Position numbers and translations under genes: made by a program
Shown here: piece by piece, positions 25,559 through 33,760 of the stretch
Position numbering within the stretch: position 1 is the first letter of the stretch
Layout: each line of letters begins with the position of its first letter
Notes under the pieces: model-generated
Databases searched by the model: none
What the model was told of the DNA's origin: nothing
What the model saw: only the letters and a program-made list of their open reading frames with translations
IMG/VR virus record: IMGVR_UViG_3300037104_000191
Location: 1-43,923 of that record
DNA: 43,923 nt
From: a virus
Strand: one strand, 5' to 3'

Positions 25559-25791
25559 CACCCGTTCCCCTCCGAAGACTCACTAGATGGGTTTTACCCT
25601 TGGGCCTGTCTCTTCCCTTACATCCAGCGCACTAGCATTCCCACCGAAAAAATCAATAGACTTTTTCACTGCAATGGTCTTCGTAATGTCGCATGGCCTG
25701 CCTCATCGGCTATGGTTTCCCCTGCTCCATGCAACCCAGGCTTTCACCTAGTGGGTATGTTAGCACATTTCATCTACATACTGTCTGGGAG

Positions 25792-25800
25792 TGCTACAAT
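25792..25800 (+). promoter_or_regulatory. Extended -10 promoter TGC-TACAAT
   Basis: TGCTACAAT precedes a short leader with AAAGGAG at 25807-25813 and ATG 25819. The same motif occurs before the DNA polymerase gene. No good -35 was found. Confidence 0.6.
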
Positions 25801-25818
25801 TACAGTAAAGGAGTACAC

Positions 25819-28167
25819 ATGGTAGACGTAGAAGAGCAGGTTGTTGAACTCGCTAAGGACGGAAAAACAGTAAATCACATCTCCGAAATTACGGGTTTAA
25901 CTAGAACTCAAATAGCTAATGTTCTAATTGAATATATTGGAACTGCAGATAATACTGAAAAATGTGAAACCACTAAGCATTCTAGTTTTTCCATTATGGA
26001 AGAGAATACTAGTGATAAGAATTCAAGAGAAATCACATTTAAGTATGTTGGTCATCAAAAGAGCTTGGAAGAATTGCTCGCTGAATTGAAAATCGATACT
26101 GAAGTATGGGAAGTTGCAAATGTAACCTATAACGAGTGGGATGGAATGAGGCCCAATGATCAGGGTCTAATTAAGCTCCATCAAATCAAGGTTTCATTCA
26201 GAAGAATCAAACTAGTCACGAACTATGAAATTCCCACTCCAATAAACATTACTTTGAAGTCTTCGAAGAGATTCGATAAGGCTCATAGTCGTGACAATGG
26301 AATTAAGACTGCAGTTATTCTACCTGATATGCAGGTAGGGTTTAAGCGCAACTTGATAACTGGTGAATTGACTTCTCTTCATGACAGACGAGCACTAGAC
26401 GTAGCTCTTCAAATTGCTAGATATGTACGACCAGATCGTATTGTTCTACTTGGAGACAACCTAGACCTTCCTCAAGAATCTAAGTATCCTACTGGACCTG
26501 AATTCTATTTCACTACTCAGGCTGCAGCTGTTGAATTGTCTTGGTGGTTGGCTCAGTTGAGAGATATTGATCCTGATATTGAGATTGACTATATTGCAGG
26601 AAATCATGATTGTTTTTCTGAAGACACTCAAATATTAACAGAAAAAGGATGGCTTGATTATTTCGAAGTTGATAAAGAAACTAAAATTGCAACATTCAAT
26701 AAAGAAACTAAAAGTATAGAATTTCAAAATTATATTGAAGCTCAGACATATTCATATAAAGGTGAAATGTATAATATACAGAACAATGCATGTGATTTAT
26801 TGATAACACCAAACCATAGAGTTTATTGGGCTGATAGAAATTCAAAGAATGAATTTGAAATGAGTGAAATTTCAGATGTTAATTTGGTTAATACTAGAAA
26901 GGTTCAGTATTGTTCTGGCATTAATAGTAAATCTGATTTGATTGATATTTCTGATGATATGATTAAGTTAATTGCTTGGATTATAACAGATGGATCAACT
27001 TCAATAAAAGATAAAACTATTAAATTATATCAGAGAACTGAAAAAATACATTTAATCAGAGATATTTTAGATCGGCTTGGAATAACATACACCTTCAACA
27101 CTAGAATAAGAGATATTAAATCAATATGTGGAGTTGAATTAAAAAATCCAAGTAAAGAACAATGTATTATCACAATAAACAAGAAAAATTCAGAAATTAT
27201 ATATAAGTATATAGACGATAAGTATACTATACCTGAATGGGTATATGATTTGTCAGAAAGACAAGTTGATATTTTTATTAATTCAATGGTTGATGGTGAC
27301 GGTAGTAGAAAAAAAGATAGTAAATCTGGATTGATGTTATACGGAGTTAAAACTATATTAGATCAAGTTCAGCATTTATTGACATTAAATGGATATAGGA
27401 CAAGCATATATACCTATAGAAACTCACAATATAAATTGAATATTACAAAAAATAATACAATTAGTTTAGATAGGATAGTTAACCATGTTAATAAAGTAGA
27501 CTATATTGGTATTATATGGGATTTTACAGTACCTAATGATACGCTAGTTGTTCGTAGGAATGGTAAAGTTTCTATTACTGGTAACTGTAGAGCCGAAAAG
27601 GTTCTCATGCAGAATGCGATCTCAGCATATGGTCTGCGTTCAACTGATGATCTCAATGGACCTCCATTGCTATCTGTTCAGAAGTTGCTAGGTTTGGATA
27701 AGCTAGGTATTACCTATCATCCTGATTACCCGCATGGTAAGGTTGTATTGAATGACAACCTAGTCTGTATTCACGGTGAAATTGCAAGAAGTGAATCAGG
27801 TGCTACTGTTTCAGCTGTAGTCAAGGATACTAGAGTCTCTGTAATCCAAGGTCACATTCATCGCTATGAAGTGGCCACAAAGACGCTATGGGGTGCCAAC
27901 GACAAGGCTTACATGTACACCGCAGCTTCGTTCGGTTGCCTATGTAAGATCGACCCAGGCGCAGTCCCAGGGGTGAAGGCATACCAGAACTGGCAGCAGG
28001 GTATGGGTATTGTCTACTATGAGGATTCAGGTCTTCAGCAGTTTAGGCAGGAATTCATTCCTATCATCGACGGTAGAGCAATTCTCCAAAGTGAAATATT
28101 TGAAGCATCTGATGAGTCTGACATCATCGAAGCTATCGAATACGAAACTAACTTCAAGGTGAGCTAA
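25819..28167 (+). CDS. Calcineurin-like metallophosphoesterase interrupted by an intein
   Basis: ATG 25819 follows AAAGGAG by 5 nt and gives a 782-aa precursor. Residues 1-40 look like a helix-turn-helix (KTVNHISEITGLTRTQIANV). The phosphoesterase motifs follow: LPDMQVGF (motif I, with Gln where His is usual), LLGDNLDLP, AGNHD, then after the intein VCIHGE and VIQGHIHR. The GNHD motif is split after its Asp by a 325-aa intein (residues 265-589). Splicing would join GNHD to CRAEKVL and give a 457-aa enzyme. Related phosphoesterases are, from memory, common in actinobacteriophages. Substrate is unknown; a nuclease or nucleotide phosphoesterase role is possible. It is separate from the gp47 nuclease encoded downstream. 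Confidence 0.88.
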   Translation: MVDVEEQVVELAKDGKTVNHISEITGLTRTQIANVLIEYIGTADNTEKCETTKHSSFSIMEENTSDKNSREITFKYVGHQKSLEELLAELKIDTEVWEVANVTYNEWDGMRPNDQGLIKLHQIKVSFRRIKLVTNYEIPTPINITLKSSKRFDKAHSRDNGIKTAVILPDMQVGFKRNLITGELTSLHDRRALDVALQIARYVRPDRIVLLGDNLDLPQESKYPTGPEFYFTTQAAAVELSWWLAQLRDIDPDIEIDYIAGNHDCFSEDTQILTEKGWLDYFEVDKETKIATFNKETKSIEFQNYIEAQTYSYKGEMYNIQNNACDLLITPNHRVYWADRNSKNEFEMSEISDVNLVNTRKVQYCSGINSKSDLIDISDDMIKLIAWIITDGSTSIKDKTIKLYQRTEKIHLIRDILDRLGITYTFNTRIRDIKSICGVELKNPSKEQCIITINKKNSEIIYKYIDDKYTIPEWVYDLSERQVDIFINSMVDGDGSRKKDSKSGLMLYGVKTILDQVQHLLTLNGYRTSIYTYRNSQYKLNITKNNTISLDRIVNHVNKVDYIGIIWDFTVPNDTLVVRRNGKVSITGNCRAEKVLMQNAISAYGLRSTDDLNGPPLLSVQKLLGLDKLGITYHPDYPHGKVVLNDNLVCIHGEIARSESGATVSAVVKDTRVSVIQGHIHRYEVATKTLWGANDKAYMYTAASFGCLCKIDPGAVPGVKAYQNWQQGMGIVYYEDSGLQQFRQEFIPIIDGRAILQSEIFEASDESDIIEAIEYETNFKVS
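26611..27585 (+). mobile_element. Intein with LAGLIDADG-type homing endonuclease
   Basis: The insertion begins with Cys in CFSEDTQILTEKGW (block A), has block B LLITPNHRVYW, two dodecapeptide-type motifs (LIAWIITDGS near intein residue 120 and INSMVDGDGS near 223) and a C-terminal IIWDFTVPNDTLVV block F, ending SITGN before Cys+1. The penultimate His typical of inteins is Gly, which is tolerated in some known inteins but may slow Asn cyclisation. It is 325 aa, a normal full-size intein. It is visibly more A/T-rich than the flanking exteins, consistent with lateral arrival by homing. Confidence 0.93.
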
Positions 28168-28168
28168 T

Positions 28169-28519
28169 ATGTATTTCTTGGATGGAGAAGAGTACGGCGA
28201 ATCTATTTCAAGGGCTAGACCTGAAGATCAAGTAATTCCAGGATGGAGAGATACTTATGTTCCTCCATCGGAATTACTTGATCGATATGGTGGGCGCATG
28301 ACACTAACAACATTTAAAGTTTTCGATGTTATTAGTGAATTTGTTTTTGATCTACTAACATCTCAGTTACCATATGTCATAAAACAAAGACTAATTCCAT
28401 ATCTAGGTGATAGAGAATTAGCAGTTTCTATGGGGTTTCGTGAATTTGGAACTGAAAAATCCATTCTCATTAGCTACATAGACGATGAAGGTGATCGACG
28501 TGAGATTAGACTTGGATAA
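28169..28519 (+). CDS. Hypothetical protein, 116 aa
   Basis: ATG 28169 is 1 bp after the stop of the phosphoesterase gene with AAGGTGAG upstream, so it is co-translated. The N-terminus is acidic and Pro/Tyr-rich (PGWRDTYVPPSELLDRYGG), followed by helices and a short beta C-terminus. No recognised family. Confidence 0.7.
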   Translation: MYFLDGEEYGESISRARPEDQVIPGWRDTYVPPSELLDRYGGRMTLTTFKVFDVISEFVFDLLTSQLPYVIKQRLIPYLGDRELAVSMGFREFGTEKSILISYIDDEGDRREIRLG

Positions 28520-28808
28520 TTTCCCATCAGAAAATGTGGACGGAAAGGCATTCAAGGAATGCTTTTTTCGTTTTAAGGAAGAACTATATTCAGTCAGCAA
28601 CGATATGCGTAAAAATGAGTTGGCGCTTAGAATTGCGGCTGAATATTATAAGGAAGGTTACACTAAGCGAGTCATAGACTTAGCTGAGTATATGTATTAT
28701 CGCACAACTGAAAACTATCAATCTGCTACCATACAAGAGAAGAAGGTCGAGCCTAGTAAGCCAACTAAACCTCGCCCACCAAATCCATTTACCAAGTACA
28801 GGATATAA
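28485..28808 (+). CDS. Hypothetical protein, about 102-107 aa, upstream of gp46
   Basis: The frame overlaps the previous gene. ATG 28485 is the longest start, but GTG 28500 has AAGGTGA 5 nt upstream and is the better candidate. The product is helical (NELALRIAAEYYKEGYTKRVIDLAEYM-type sequence) with a basic Pro-rich C-terminal tail (PSKPTKPRPPNPFTKYRI) resembling a peptide used for protein or clamp binding. Its stop overlaps the gp46 start (TAATG), so it is coupled to gp46. No family recognised. Confidence 0.65.
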   Translation: MKVIDVRLDLDNFPSENVDGKAFKECFFRFKEELYSVSNDMRKNELALRIAAEYYKEGYTKRVIDLAEYMYYRTTENYQSATIQEKKVEPSKPTKPRPPNPFTKYRI

Positions 28809-30658
28809 TGTCACATACAGTAGTTTTTAAGACACTAAGAGGTGCAAACTTCTTTAGATTCGGAAATGAAGAATTCGTTTTTAATTTCTACGACGGTGTT
28901 ATTGGATTGATGGGCGAGAATGGATTAGGCAAATCAGCTATCCTTGATGCAATATGCATATGCCTCTTTAATGAGACTTATAGAAAATCGACACAAGACG
29001 ATTGGACTAACAATATTAACGGAAGTGGACTCTATCTTAGTCTCGCATTAGAAACTCATGGCGCTTCCATAGATAAGTATTTGATCACTAGAAAACCAAC
29101 TTCTAGAAAATCCGCAGAAAAGCTGATGATCTACAAGAATGACGTTCTATTGACTAATCTACCAAGCTACCAGGAATTCATAGAGAATACAATACTTGGA
29201 TTTGGTTTGAATATCTTCAAGAACGCAGTCGCTGTATCTGGCGGCACTCCTTTCATTTCCATGAGCCCTGAAGAGAAGCGTAAGTTCTCTGATAATTTGT
29301 TTTCAATAAAGCAAGTACGCGAGTATAAGAAGAAGGCTAATGAATTATTAAGTGAACTTCAAGTATCTAAGAGAATTATCGATCAAGAAATTCTAGCGGC
29401 TACTAACAAGATAACAGAATATCGTAATGTTGTTAATATGGCCACATCTAACACTGACTCACAAATAGAAGCAGTGCAAATTGAATTAGAAGAAACTCGT
29501 AAGGGTATTGAAAATGCATATAATGTAATATCTTCAGCTAATGAAGAAATCGAATTGATAAATGAGAAAATTCTATCTGCTACTGGTGAAGTTGAGGCGT
29601 TGGAAGCTAAACTGGTAGAGTTAAATGCGACTGCAGTATACACTGAGATCGGTACTGTTACTGCAAAGTTGGAAGTATGTAAGAGAGACTATAAAAATGA
29701 ATTAGCCGAGATGAATAGGATTGCACCTAATGTAATATGTAAGTCTTGCGGAAACTTCTACACAGAAGAACAAGCAAGCGAACATCGAGCTAAGCATGAA
29801 ATCGAAGCGGCTAAGATAGCTGAGCTAGGTAAGTTATTAAGAAATGAACTATCTACATTACAAGAATCACTACCAACAATTGAGAATATCAAGCAAGCAA
29901 TAACTAAAATAAAGTTTACAGAAATCTCAGGATTTAATAATAAGATACATCAGTTGAAATCGACTATTTCATCTAACTCTAGCTATATTAACTCGCTTAC
30001 TATCGTTCAGGGTAGACACCTCTCAAGAATTGAGACTCTGAAGGTTCAAGAGGATCAGAGTTCAGTTAAGGTATTCGCCGAACAATCCATAATTGAAGCC
30101 ACAGCTTTAATAGATAAAAAGAATATCGAAACAGCTACAATACAACGTAAAATAAAAGCGTTGAATTACATCATCAATATGTGTTCTGATACTGGAATTA
30201 AGCATTTGCTATTAAAAGAGTTCATGCCTATATTGAATAAGCTAATAGCGTTCTATTTGTCTAAGTTTGATCTACCTGTAACTGTTGAGTTTGATGAATA
30301 CTTCAATCACAACCTATCTGCACCTAAAGGTTTAGGTCAGAAACACTACCTAATGTCTAAAGGTCAGAAGACCAGGATAAATCTAGCGATATTATTCGCA
30401 GTTGTTGATTTGATTAAGAAAATGGGTAATGTTAAGTGCAATCTACTAATGCTTGATGAATTTGCAGATGAAGGACTAGACCCTAAAGGGTTTAGTGCCG
30501 CTGTAGAGGCAATTAGGAAGGTCGCAGATAGGGATAACAAGAGTATTGTATTGATAACGCACAAGCAAGAAGACGTTTTGTTTGATAATTTGAATGCGTT
30601 ATACGAAGTAGAACTAAAAAATTCCTTTAGTATACTGAAAGAAGTGCCTTCGTTTTAA
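28808..30658 (+). CDS. 46: Recombination endonuclease subunit gp46, SbcC/Rad50-like ATPase
   Basis: The 616-aa protein has Walker A GENGLGKS at residues 36-43, long coiled-coil arms flanking a zinc-hook CKSCG (residues 311-315), the ABC signature SKGQKTR near 516, and Walker B LLMLDEFADEGLD near 545-557. With gp47 it forms the phage Rad50-Mre11 complex, which resects DNA ends for recombination-dependent replication and degrades host DNA. T4 gp46 is 560 aa. It overlaps the preceding stop (TAATG). Unlike T4, gp46 and gp47 are separated by four genes. Confidence 0.94.
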   Translation: MSHTVVFKTLRGANFFRFGNEEFVFNFYDGVIGLMGENGLGKSAILDAICICLFNETYRKSTQDDWTNNINGSGLYLSLALETHGASIDKYLITRKPTSRKSAEKLMIYKNDVLLTNLPSYQEFIENTILGFGLNIFKNAVAVSGGTPFISMSPEEKRKFSDNLFSIKQVREYKKKANELLSELQVSKRIIDQEILAATNKITEYRNVVNMATSNTDSQIEAVQIELEETRKGIENAYNVISSANEEIELINEKILSATGEVEALEAKLVELNATAVYTEIGTVTAKLEVCKRDYKNELAEMNRIAPNVICKSCGNFYTEEQASEHRAKHEIEAAKIAELGKLLRNELSTLQESLPTIENIKQAITKIKFTEISGFNNKIHQLKSTISSNSSYINSLTIVQGRHLSRIETLKVQEDQSSVKVFAEQSIIEATALIDKKNIETATIQRKIKALNYIINMCSDTGIKHLLLKEFMPILNKLIAFYLSKFDLPVTVEFDEYFNHNLSAPKGLGQKHYLMSKGQKTRINLAILFAVVDLIKKMGNVKCNLLMLDEFADEGLDPKGFSAAVEAIRKVADRDNKSIVLITHKQEDVLFDNLNALYEVELKNSFSILKEVPSF

Positions 30659-30661
30659 TAA

Positions 30662-30667
30662 TAAATA
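30662..30667 (+). promoter_or_regulatory. Late-type promoter ATAAATA with very short leader
   Basis: AATAAATA is followed after 5 nt by GGAGG (30673-30677), so the predicted transcript begins with the ribosome-binding site itself, 10 nt before ATG 30683. Confidence 0.55.
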
Positions 30668-30682
30668 TTCACGGAGGTTCTA

Positions 30683-31669
30683 ATGAGGGATGAACAAAGT
30701 TTTATATCCGATCTATTCAACCTATCATCTTTTGAATGGAACCGAGCATTAGCTGAAGAATTTAATTTTGAATTAGGTGCATTAGTTACTGCAATAAATG
30801 AATATAACTATAGCAATCCTAGTGAAAAGACAATACACTCTTCTGGTAGAGTTAGTAAAGAAGACCTTATTAACAATAAGGAAATAGCTTCTTTTAAGAA
30901 ATTCAATGAAGGTGCCGAAGTTAATTTGGTCAGCGACCCTGTTCAAATTTATTCGTTAATAGTCACGCTACGAAGAGACGTAGCTAATGTTGGAGCCGAC
31001 TATGGTAAGGCTTTTAGAGGATTTCTATTCTTTGGAGTTGAATTTAGTTCATTTGACTTGGCTGGTGTTATATTAGACGGCTGTGTTTTTAGTAATTGCA
31101 CATTTAACGAATGTTTCTTCCCATCTGCATTAGTGGTTTCATCTAAATTCATCGAATGCCAGTTTGATAAGTGCGATTTTGCTAATAGTAACTGGAGTAA
31201 GACTGGCCTGTTTGGTATTAATTTAATTGGATGTAATCTAGAAGATTCTAATTTTCATGATTGTGTTCAACATATAGTATCGTACAACCAATGTGAATTA
31301 GACGGATCAACTATATTGAGCGGTAGTCTACATAGAGTTGACATTAATGGATGCTCTATGAAAAAGAGCAACATATTGAACGTCATCTTTAGTGCAGTTA
31401 CTTGGCTCAATAGTAACTTTAGAAACGGTCAGTTGATGAACTGTCGTTTAATTGGTTGCGGGTTCGATATGATACACACGGACCAAGCAATACAATATGC
31501 TAATTCGTATGTTGGTTGTAACATATCATCAGACCTTGAATTATTCTTCAGTGAAGAAAGAGATTTAGGCGAGTATGATGAAGACAATGAAGAAAATGAA
31601 AAAGAAGATGGACTTTCTGATAAATCATTTGATGAGATAATGGGTAAAGATGATGACGATGATGACTGA
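30683..31669 (+). CDS. Pentapeptide-repeat protein with polyacidic tail
   Basis: Residues about 112-260 contain pentapeptide repeats with central Leu/Phe (for example FSSFDLAGVILDGCVFSNC and INLIGCNLEDSNFHDC), which in this fold build a right-handed quadrilateral beta-helix that often mimics DNA. Unusually many Cys occupy repeat positions. The C-terminal 40 residues are strongly acidic and end in six Asp. The N-terminal 110 residues are not recognised. Known relatives such as Qnr and MfpA bind DNA gyrase; whether this protein does is unknown. It has a late promoter and GGAGG, and overlaps the next gene by 20 bp. Confidence 0.82.
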   Translation: MRDEQSFISDLFNLSSFEWNRALAEEFNFELGALVTAINEYNYSNPSEKTIHSSGRVSKEDLINNKEIASFKKFNEGAEVNLVSDPVQIYSLIVTLRRDVANVGADYGKAFRGFLFFGVEFSSFDLAGVILDGCVFSNCTFNECFFPSALVVSSKFIECQFDKCDFANSNWSKTGLFGINLIGCNLEDSNFHDCVQHIVSYNQCELDGSTILSGSLHRVDINGCSMKKSNILNVIFSAVTWLNSNFRNGQLMNCRLIGCGFDMIHTDQAIQYANSYVGCNISSDLELFFSEERDLGEYDEDNEENEKEDGLSDKSFDEIMGKDDDDDD

Positions 31670-32156
31670 AGTAGACTTGTATAATGAAATATATAGTAAG
31701 GAAAATCCAGTAGACGTTTTCAATGATATTAATTCCCCATATTACGACTACTACTGTAAATTACTAGAAACAAATACATACTACGATAATATATTTAAGG
31801 TTGATTCAAATAAACTAAGTAACTGGAGCATGTCTATAGATCAACAGATAGGTAATCTGATGATAGTATATTATGCCAGTTACTTTGAATTGTTTGCGCA
31901 GGATGGACTAATAAGTACTTTTTATAGATACTTCCCTAAGTATTGCGAATGTGTATTACTAGACGAAGCTGGTTGTTTGTTTAAGGATCTTAACGGGGAT
32001 ACATTCTTACACTACGCTAGTTATTCGTTCGATACTAGAGATGCGGCCTCCGAATTATATCGACTAGTACACTCAGATAATAATAAAGTACTACACCCAA
32101 TGTACATGAAGAATCTACATAATGTTACGCCTAATGATATACTGTTGTTAGAATAA
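31650..32156 (+). CDS. Small ankyrin-like repeat protein
   Basis: Four in-frame ATGs lie at 31650, 31653, 31659 and 31662 within the polyacidic end of the previous gene; none has a good ribosome-binding site, so the exact start is open and translation is likely coupled. The C-terminal half has ankyrin-like signatures: DLNGDTFLHYASYSFDTRDA with a following SELYRLV helix, then HNVTPNDILLLE. Only one and a half repeats are visible. The N-terminal half (YYDYYCKLLETNTYYDN) is Tyr/Asp-rich. Ankyrin repeats usually mediate protein contacts; no partner is known. Confidence 0.65.
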   Translation: MMTMMTEVDLYNEIYSKENPVDVFNDINSPYYDYYCKLLETNTYYDNIFKVDSNKLSNWSMSIDQQIGNLMIVYYASYFELFAQDGLISTFYRYFPKYCECVLLDEAGCLFKDLNGDTFLHYASYSFDTRDAASELYRLVHSDNNKVLHPMYMKNLHNVTPNDILLLE

Positions 32157-32171
32157 TATAAGAGGTGAGAT

Positions 32172-33098
32172 ATGTCTGTAGACGAACAAGATGAATTTAA
32201 GGTTGTTACTGGTTTTGAAGATGACCTCTTATTTGAAGAGAATTTGAGGAAAAAGGTTGAAGCTAAGAACAAGCAAAAGAAAGAAAAGAAAGAAGCTGTT
32301 GAAAGATACTATCTTGACCCGGATGAACTAGAGGTTAATTTAAGAGAGCATGTGATAATGCGCTCAATAAACCCTAATCATGTAATGAGTCGCAAACTAG
32401 GTCGAAATATTATGACACTGGTAGCTGAATATGCAGAGGGTGGGCAATTCCGTTCATATTATAATGGATGGAAAGAAGATATGAAGTCCAGGGCACATGA
32501 ACACATATGTAGATATGCTCATGGATATAGAATCAATTACGTGAAGACCTTAGAATTCTTTCTTCGTTGGATTTTCCGTAAGAAGACATATGCTTTACAA
32601 TCATGGTTGACTGATAGAGGTATTTCATATCAGAAATTCTACTTGAGTCTTTTGGAAGTCAAGATTAAGACTCCAAATGGTAAAGAAAAATCGAAGATGG
32701 GTCGCAAGATTTTCGAATCTGATATGCATAAGCTGAATAACCCACTAATACTAAAAGATCTATTAGATGACGCACATAAGGACAATCCACCACAAGGCAT
32801 AGTTTTTACAGAGGATGCATTCAAGGAAGAGATCTTTGGAAAGTGGACTGAGACATTGAGATTGGATTTTGATGAGCAGATAAGAAGAAATCCGTTCAAC
32901 TATCTAACCAAGTACGCATACAACGCTTTCATTGCCGTCATTAAGGAAGAAAAAGCTGTAAGCGACAATAGTCAAAGTTTTGAAGAAAAGATGAAATATA
33001 ACCCTGATTCATTCGATGAAGAAAATCATGGATCTGAAGACAGATACACTCAATTAGATGAAAATAGAATTGATTGGGATGTTAAAATATTTGAATAA
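32172..33098 (+). CDS. 55: Late-transcription sigma factor, gp55-like, with an internal insertion
   Basis: Two blocks match T4 gp55 (185 aa): residues about 75-120 (NIMTLVAEYAEGGQFRSYYN, GWKEDMKSRAHEHICRYAHGY) correspond to [21 protein letters not shown] and KQEMIADGIEASIKGLHNF, and residues about 240-262 (NPFNYLTKYAYNAFIAVIKE) correspond to [20 protein letters not shown]. Between them is an insertion of about 115 residues not present in T4. The acidic C-terminus ends IDWDVKIFE, where T4 gp55 has its clamp-binding peptide. gp55 directs RNA polymerase to TATAAATA late promoters, which are abundant here. It sits in the gp46-gp47 neighbourhood as in T4. AGAGGTGAG precedes ATG 32172. Confidence 0.78.
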   Translation: MSVDEQDEFKVVTGFEDDLLFEENLRKKVEAKNKQKKEKKEAVERYYLDPDELEVNLREHVIMRSINPNHVMSRKLGRNIMTLVAEYAEGGQFRSYYNGWKEDMKSRAHEHICRYAHGYRINYVKTLEFFLRWIFRKKTYALQSWLTDRGISYQKFYLSLLEVKIKTPNGKEKSKMGRKIFESDMHKLNNPLILKDLLDDAHKDNPPQGIVFTEDAFKEEIFGKWTETLRLDFDEQIRRNPFNYLTKYAYNAFIAVIKEEKAVSDNSQSFEEKMKYNPDSFDEENHGSEDRYTQLDENRIDWDVKIFE

Positions 33099-33751
33099 TG
33101 TTATTCGTAACTAAAAAAGATTACTACTATAGTGAATTAACATCTTCACCTAAAGTATATATTGACTTAGATGGAACACTTTGTGATTTCTTCAGATATT
33201 TTGCTCAAGTAAACTATTTCGATATGCGCGAAAAAGGTATTTCAATATCTGAAATATCACCTGACTATTATAGGCGCAAATCAAAAATAAGAAAATATAT
33301 ACACAAGCGAATAGCTAATCAGAAAATTGATTATTGGGCTCGCGCCCCAAAGACTAAATGTTTTGATATACTATGGAAGGGTTTACGCCAGTTAAAACCA
33401 TATGTGATAACAGGTCTTATTGAAGGTGACACTGCGATGGAGATGGGTAAACTAAAATGGTGTAGAAAAAAGAGTCACCTTGGATTCTTAAATCACGACC
33501 TACATCGGTTATTAGCGAATATCAATAGGGTTGAATATGCAAACAACCGAGGATGTCCTAATATACTGATCGATGATGACGCTGAGAACTGTAGACAGTG
33601 GGAAGAAGCGGGAGGGATCTCATATTTCTACGTTGACAATCCATTTGTTGTGGATCGAATAGTATCTGAAGTTAGAAACGATATTGTAAGACACGGAAAC
33701 ATTGATTTCATGCTCACTTGGAATAAGTCATTGGGTAAGTACGTCTTCTAG
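33098..33751 (+). CDS. HAD-superfamily phosphatase, 5'(3')-deoxyribonucleotidase-like
   Basis: This 217-aa protein has HAD motif I YIDLDGTLCDF (nucleophile Asp22, Asp24), motif II YVITG (Thr) and motif IV PNILIDDDAENCRQWEEAGG, the arrangement of 5'(3')-deoxyribonucleotidases. It would dephosphorylate nucleoside monophosphates or a related metabolite. ATG 33098 overlaps the gp55 stop (TAATG). The substrate cannot be read from sequence; a nearby glycosyltransferase raises the idea of modified-nucleotide metabolism, but that is inference. Confidence 0.78.
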   Translation: MLFVTKKDYYYSELTSSPKVYIDLDGTLCDFFRYFAQVNYFDMREKGISISEISPDYYRRKSKIRKYIHKRIANQKIDYWARAPKTKCFDILWKGLRQLKPYVITGLIEGDTAMEMGKLKWCRKKSHLGFLNHDLHRLLANINRVEYANNRGCPNILIDDDAENCRQWEEAGGISYFYVDNPFVVDRIVSEVRNDIVRHGNIDFMLTWNKSLGKYVF

Positions 33752-33754
33752 ACG

Positions 33755-33760
33755 CTATCA
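33755..33760 (+). promoter_or_regulatory. Candidate -10 TATCAT, leaderless, for gp47
   Basis: TATCAT ends 7 nt before ATG 33768, just after the HAD stop codon. There is no ribosome-binding site and no full TGN extension, so this is the weakest of the host-type leaderless candidates. Confidence 0.4.

Larger units (their letters stand above)
25282..25791. other. Non-coding intergenic region with repeat cluster, candidate control or origin region
   Basis: This is the only gene-free stretch over 300 bp. It separates the divergent uvsY operon and the phosphoesterase gene. It holds a cluster of AGTCT/AGACT pentamers (25344-25445), a C-rich tract at about 25456-25487, an inverted repeat CGTTAAC/GTTAACG (25535-25558), and further AGACT copies at 25576 and 25658. 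An in-frame upward extension of the phosphoesterase ORF to 25693 looks non-coding. Base composition differs from the flanking genes. An origin, operator region or small RNA are possible; none is proven. Confidence 0.5.

Noticed and set aside
25282-25791. CRISPR array or tRNA cluster in the intergenic region
   Set aside because: Pentamer copies are irregularly spaced and on both strands, with no repeat-spacer pattern; no cloverleaf structure was found.
25693-25818. N-terminal extension of the phosphoesterase ORF
   Set aside because: The extension lies upstream of the extended -10 promoter and has Cys/Pro/His-rich non-protein-like composition.
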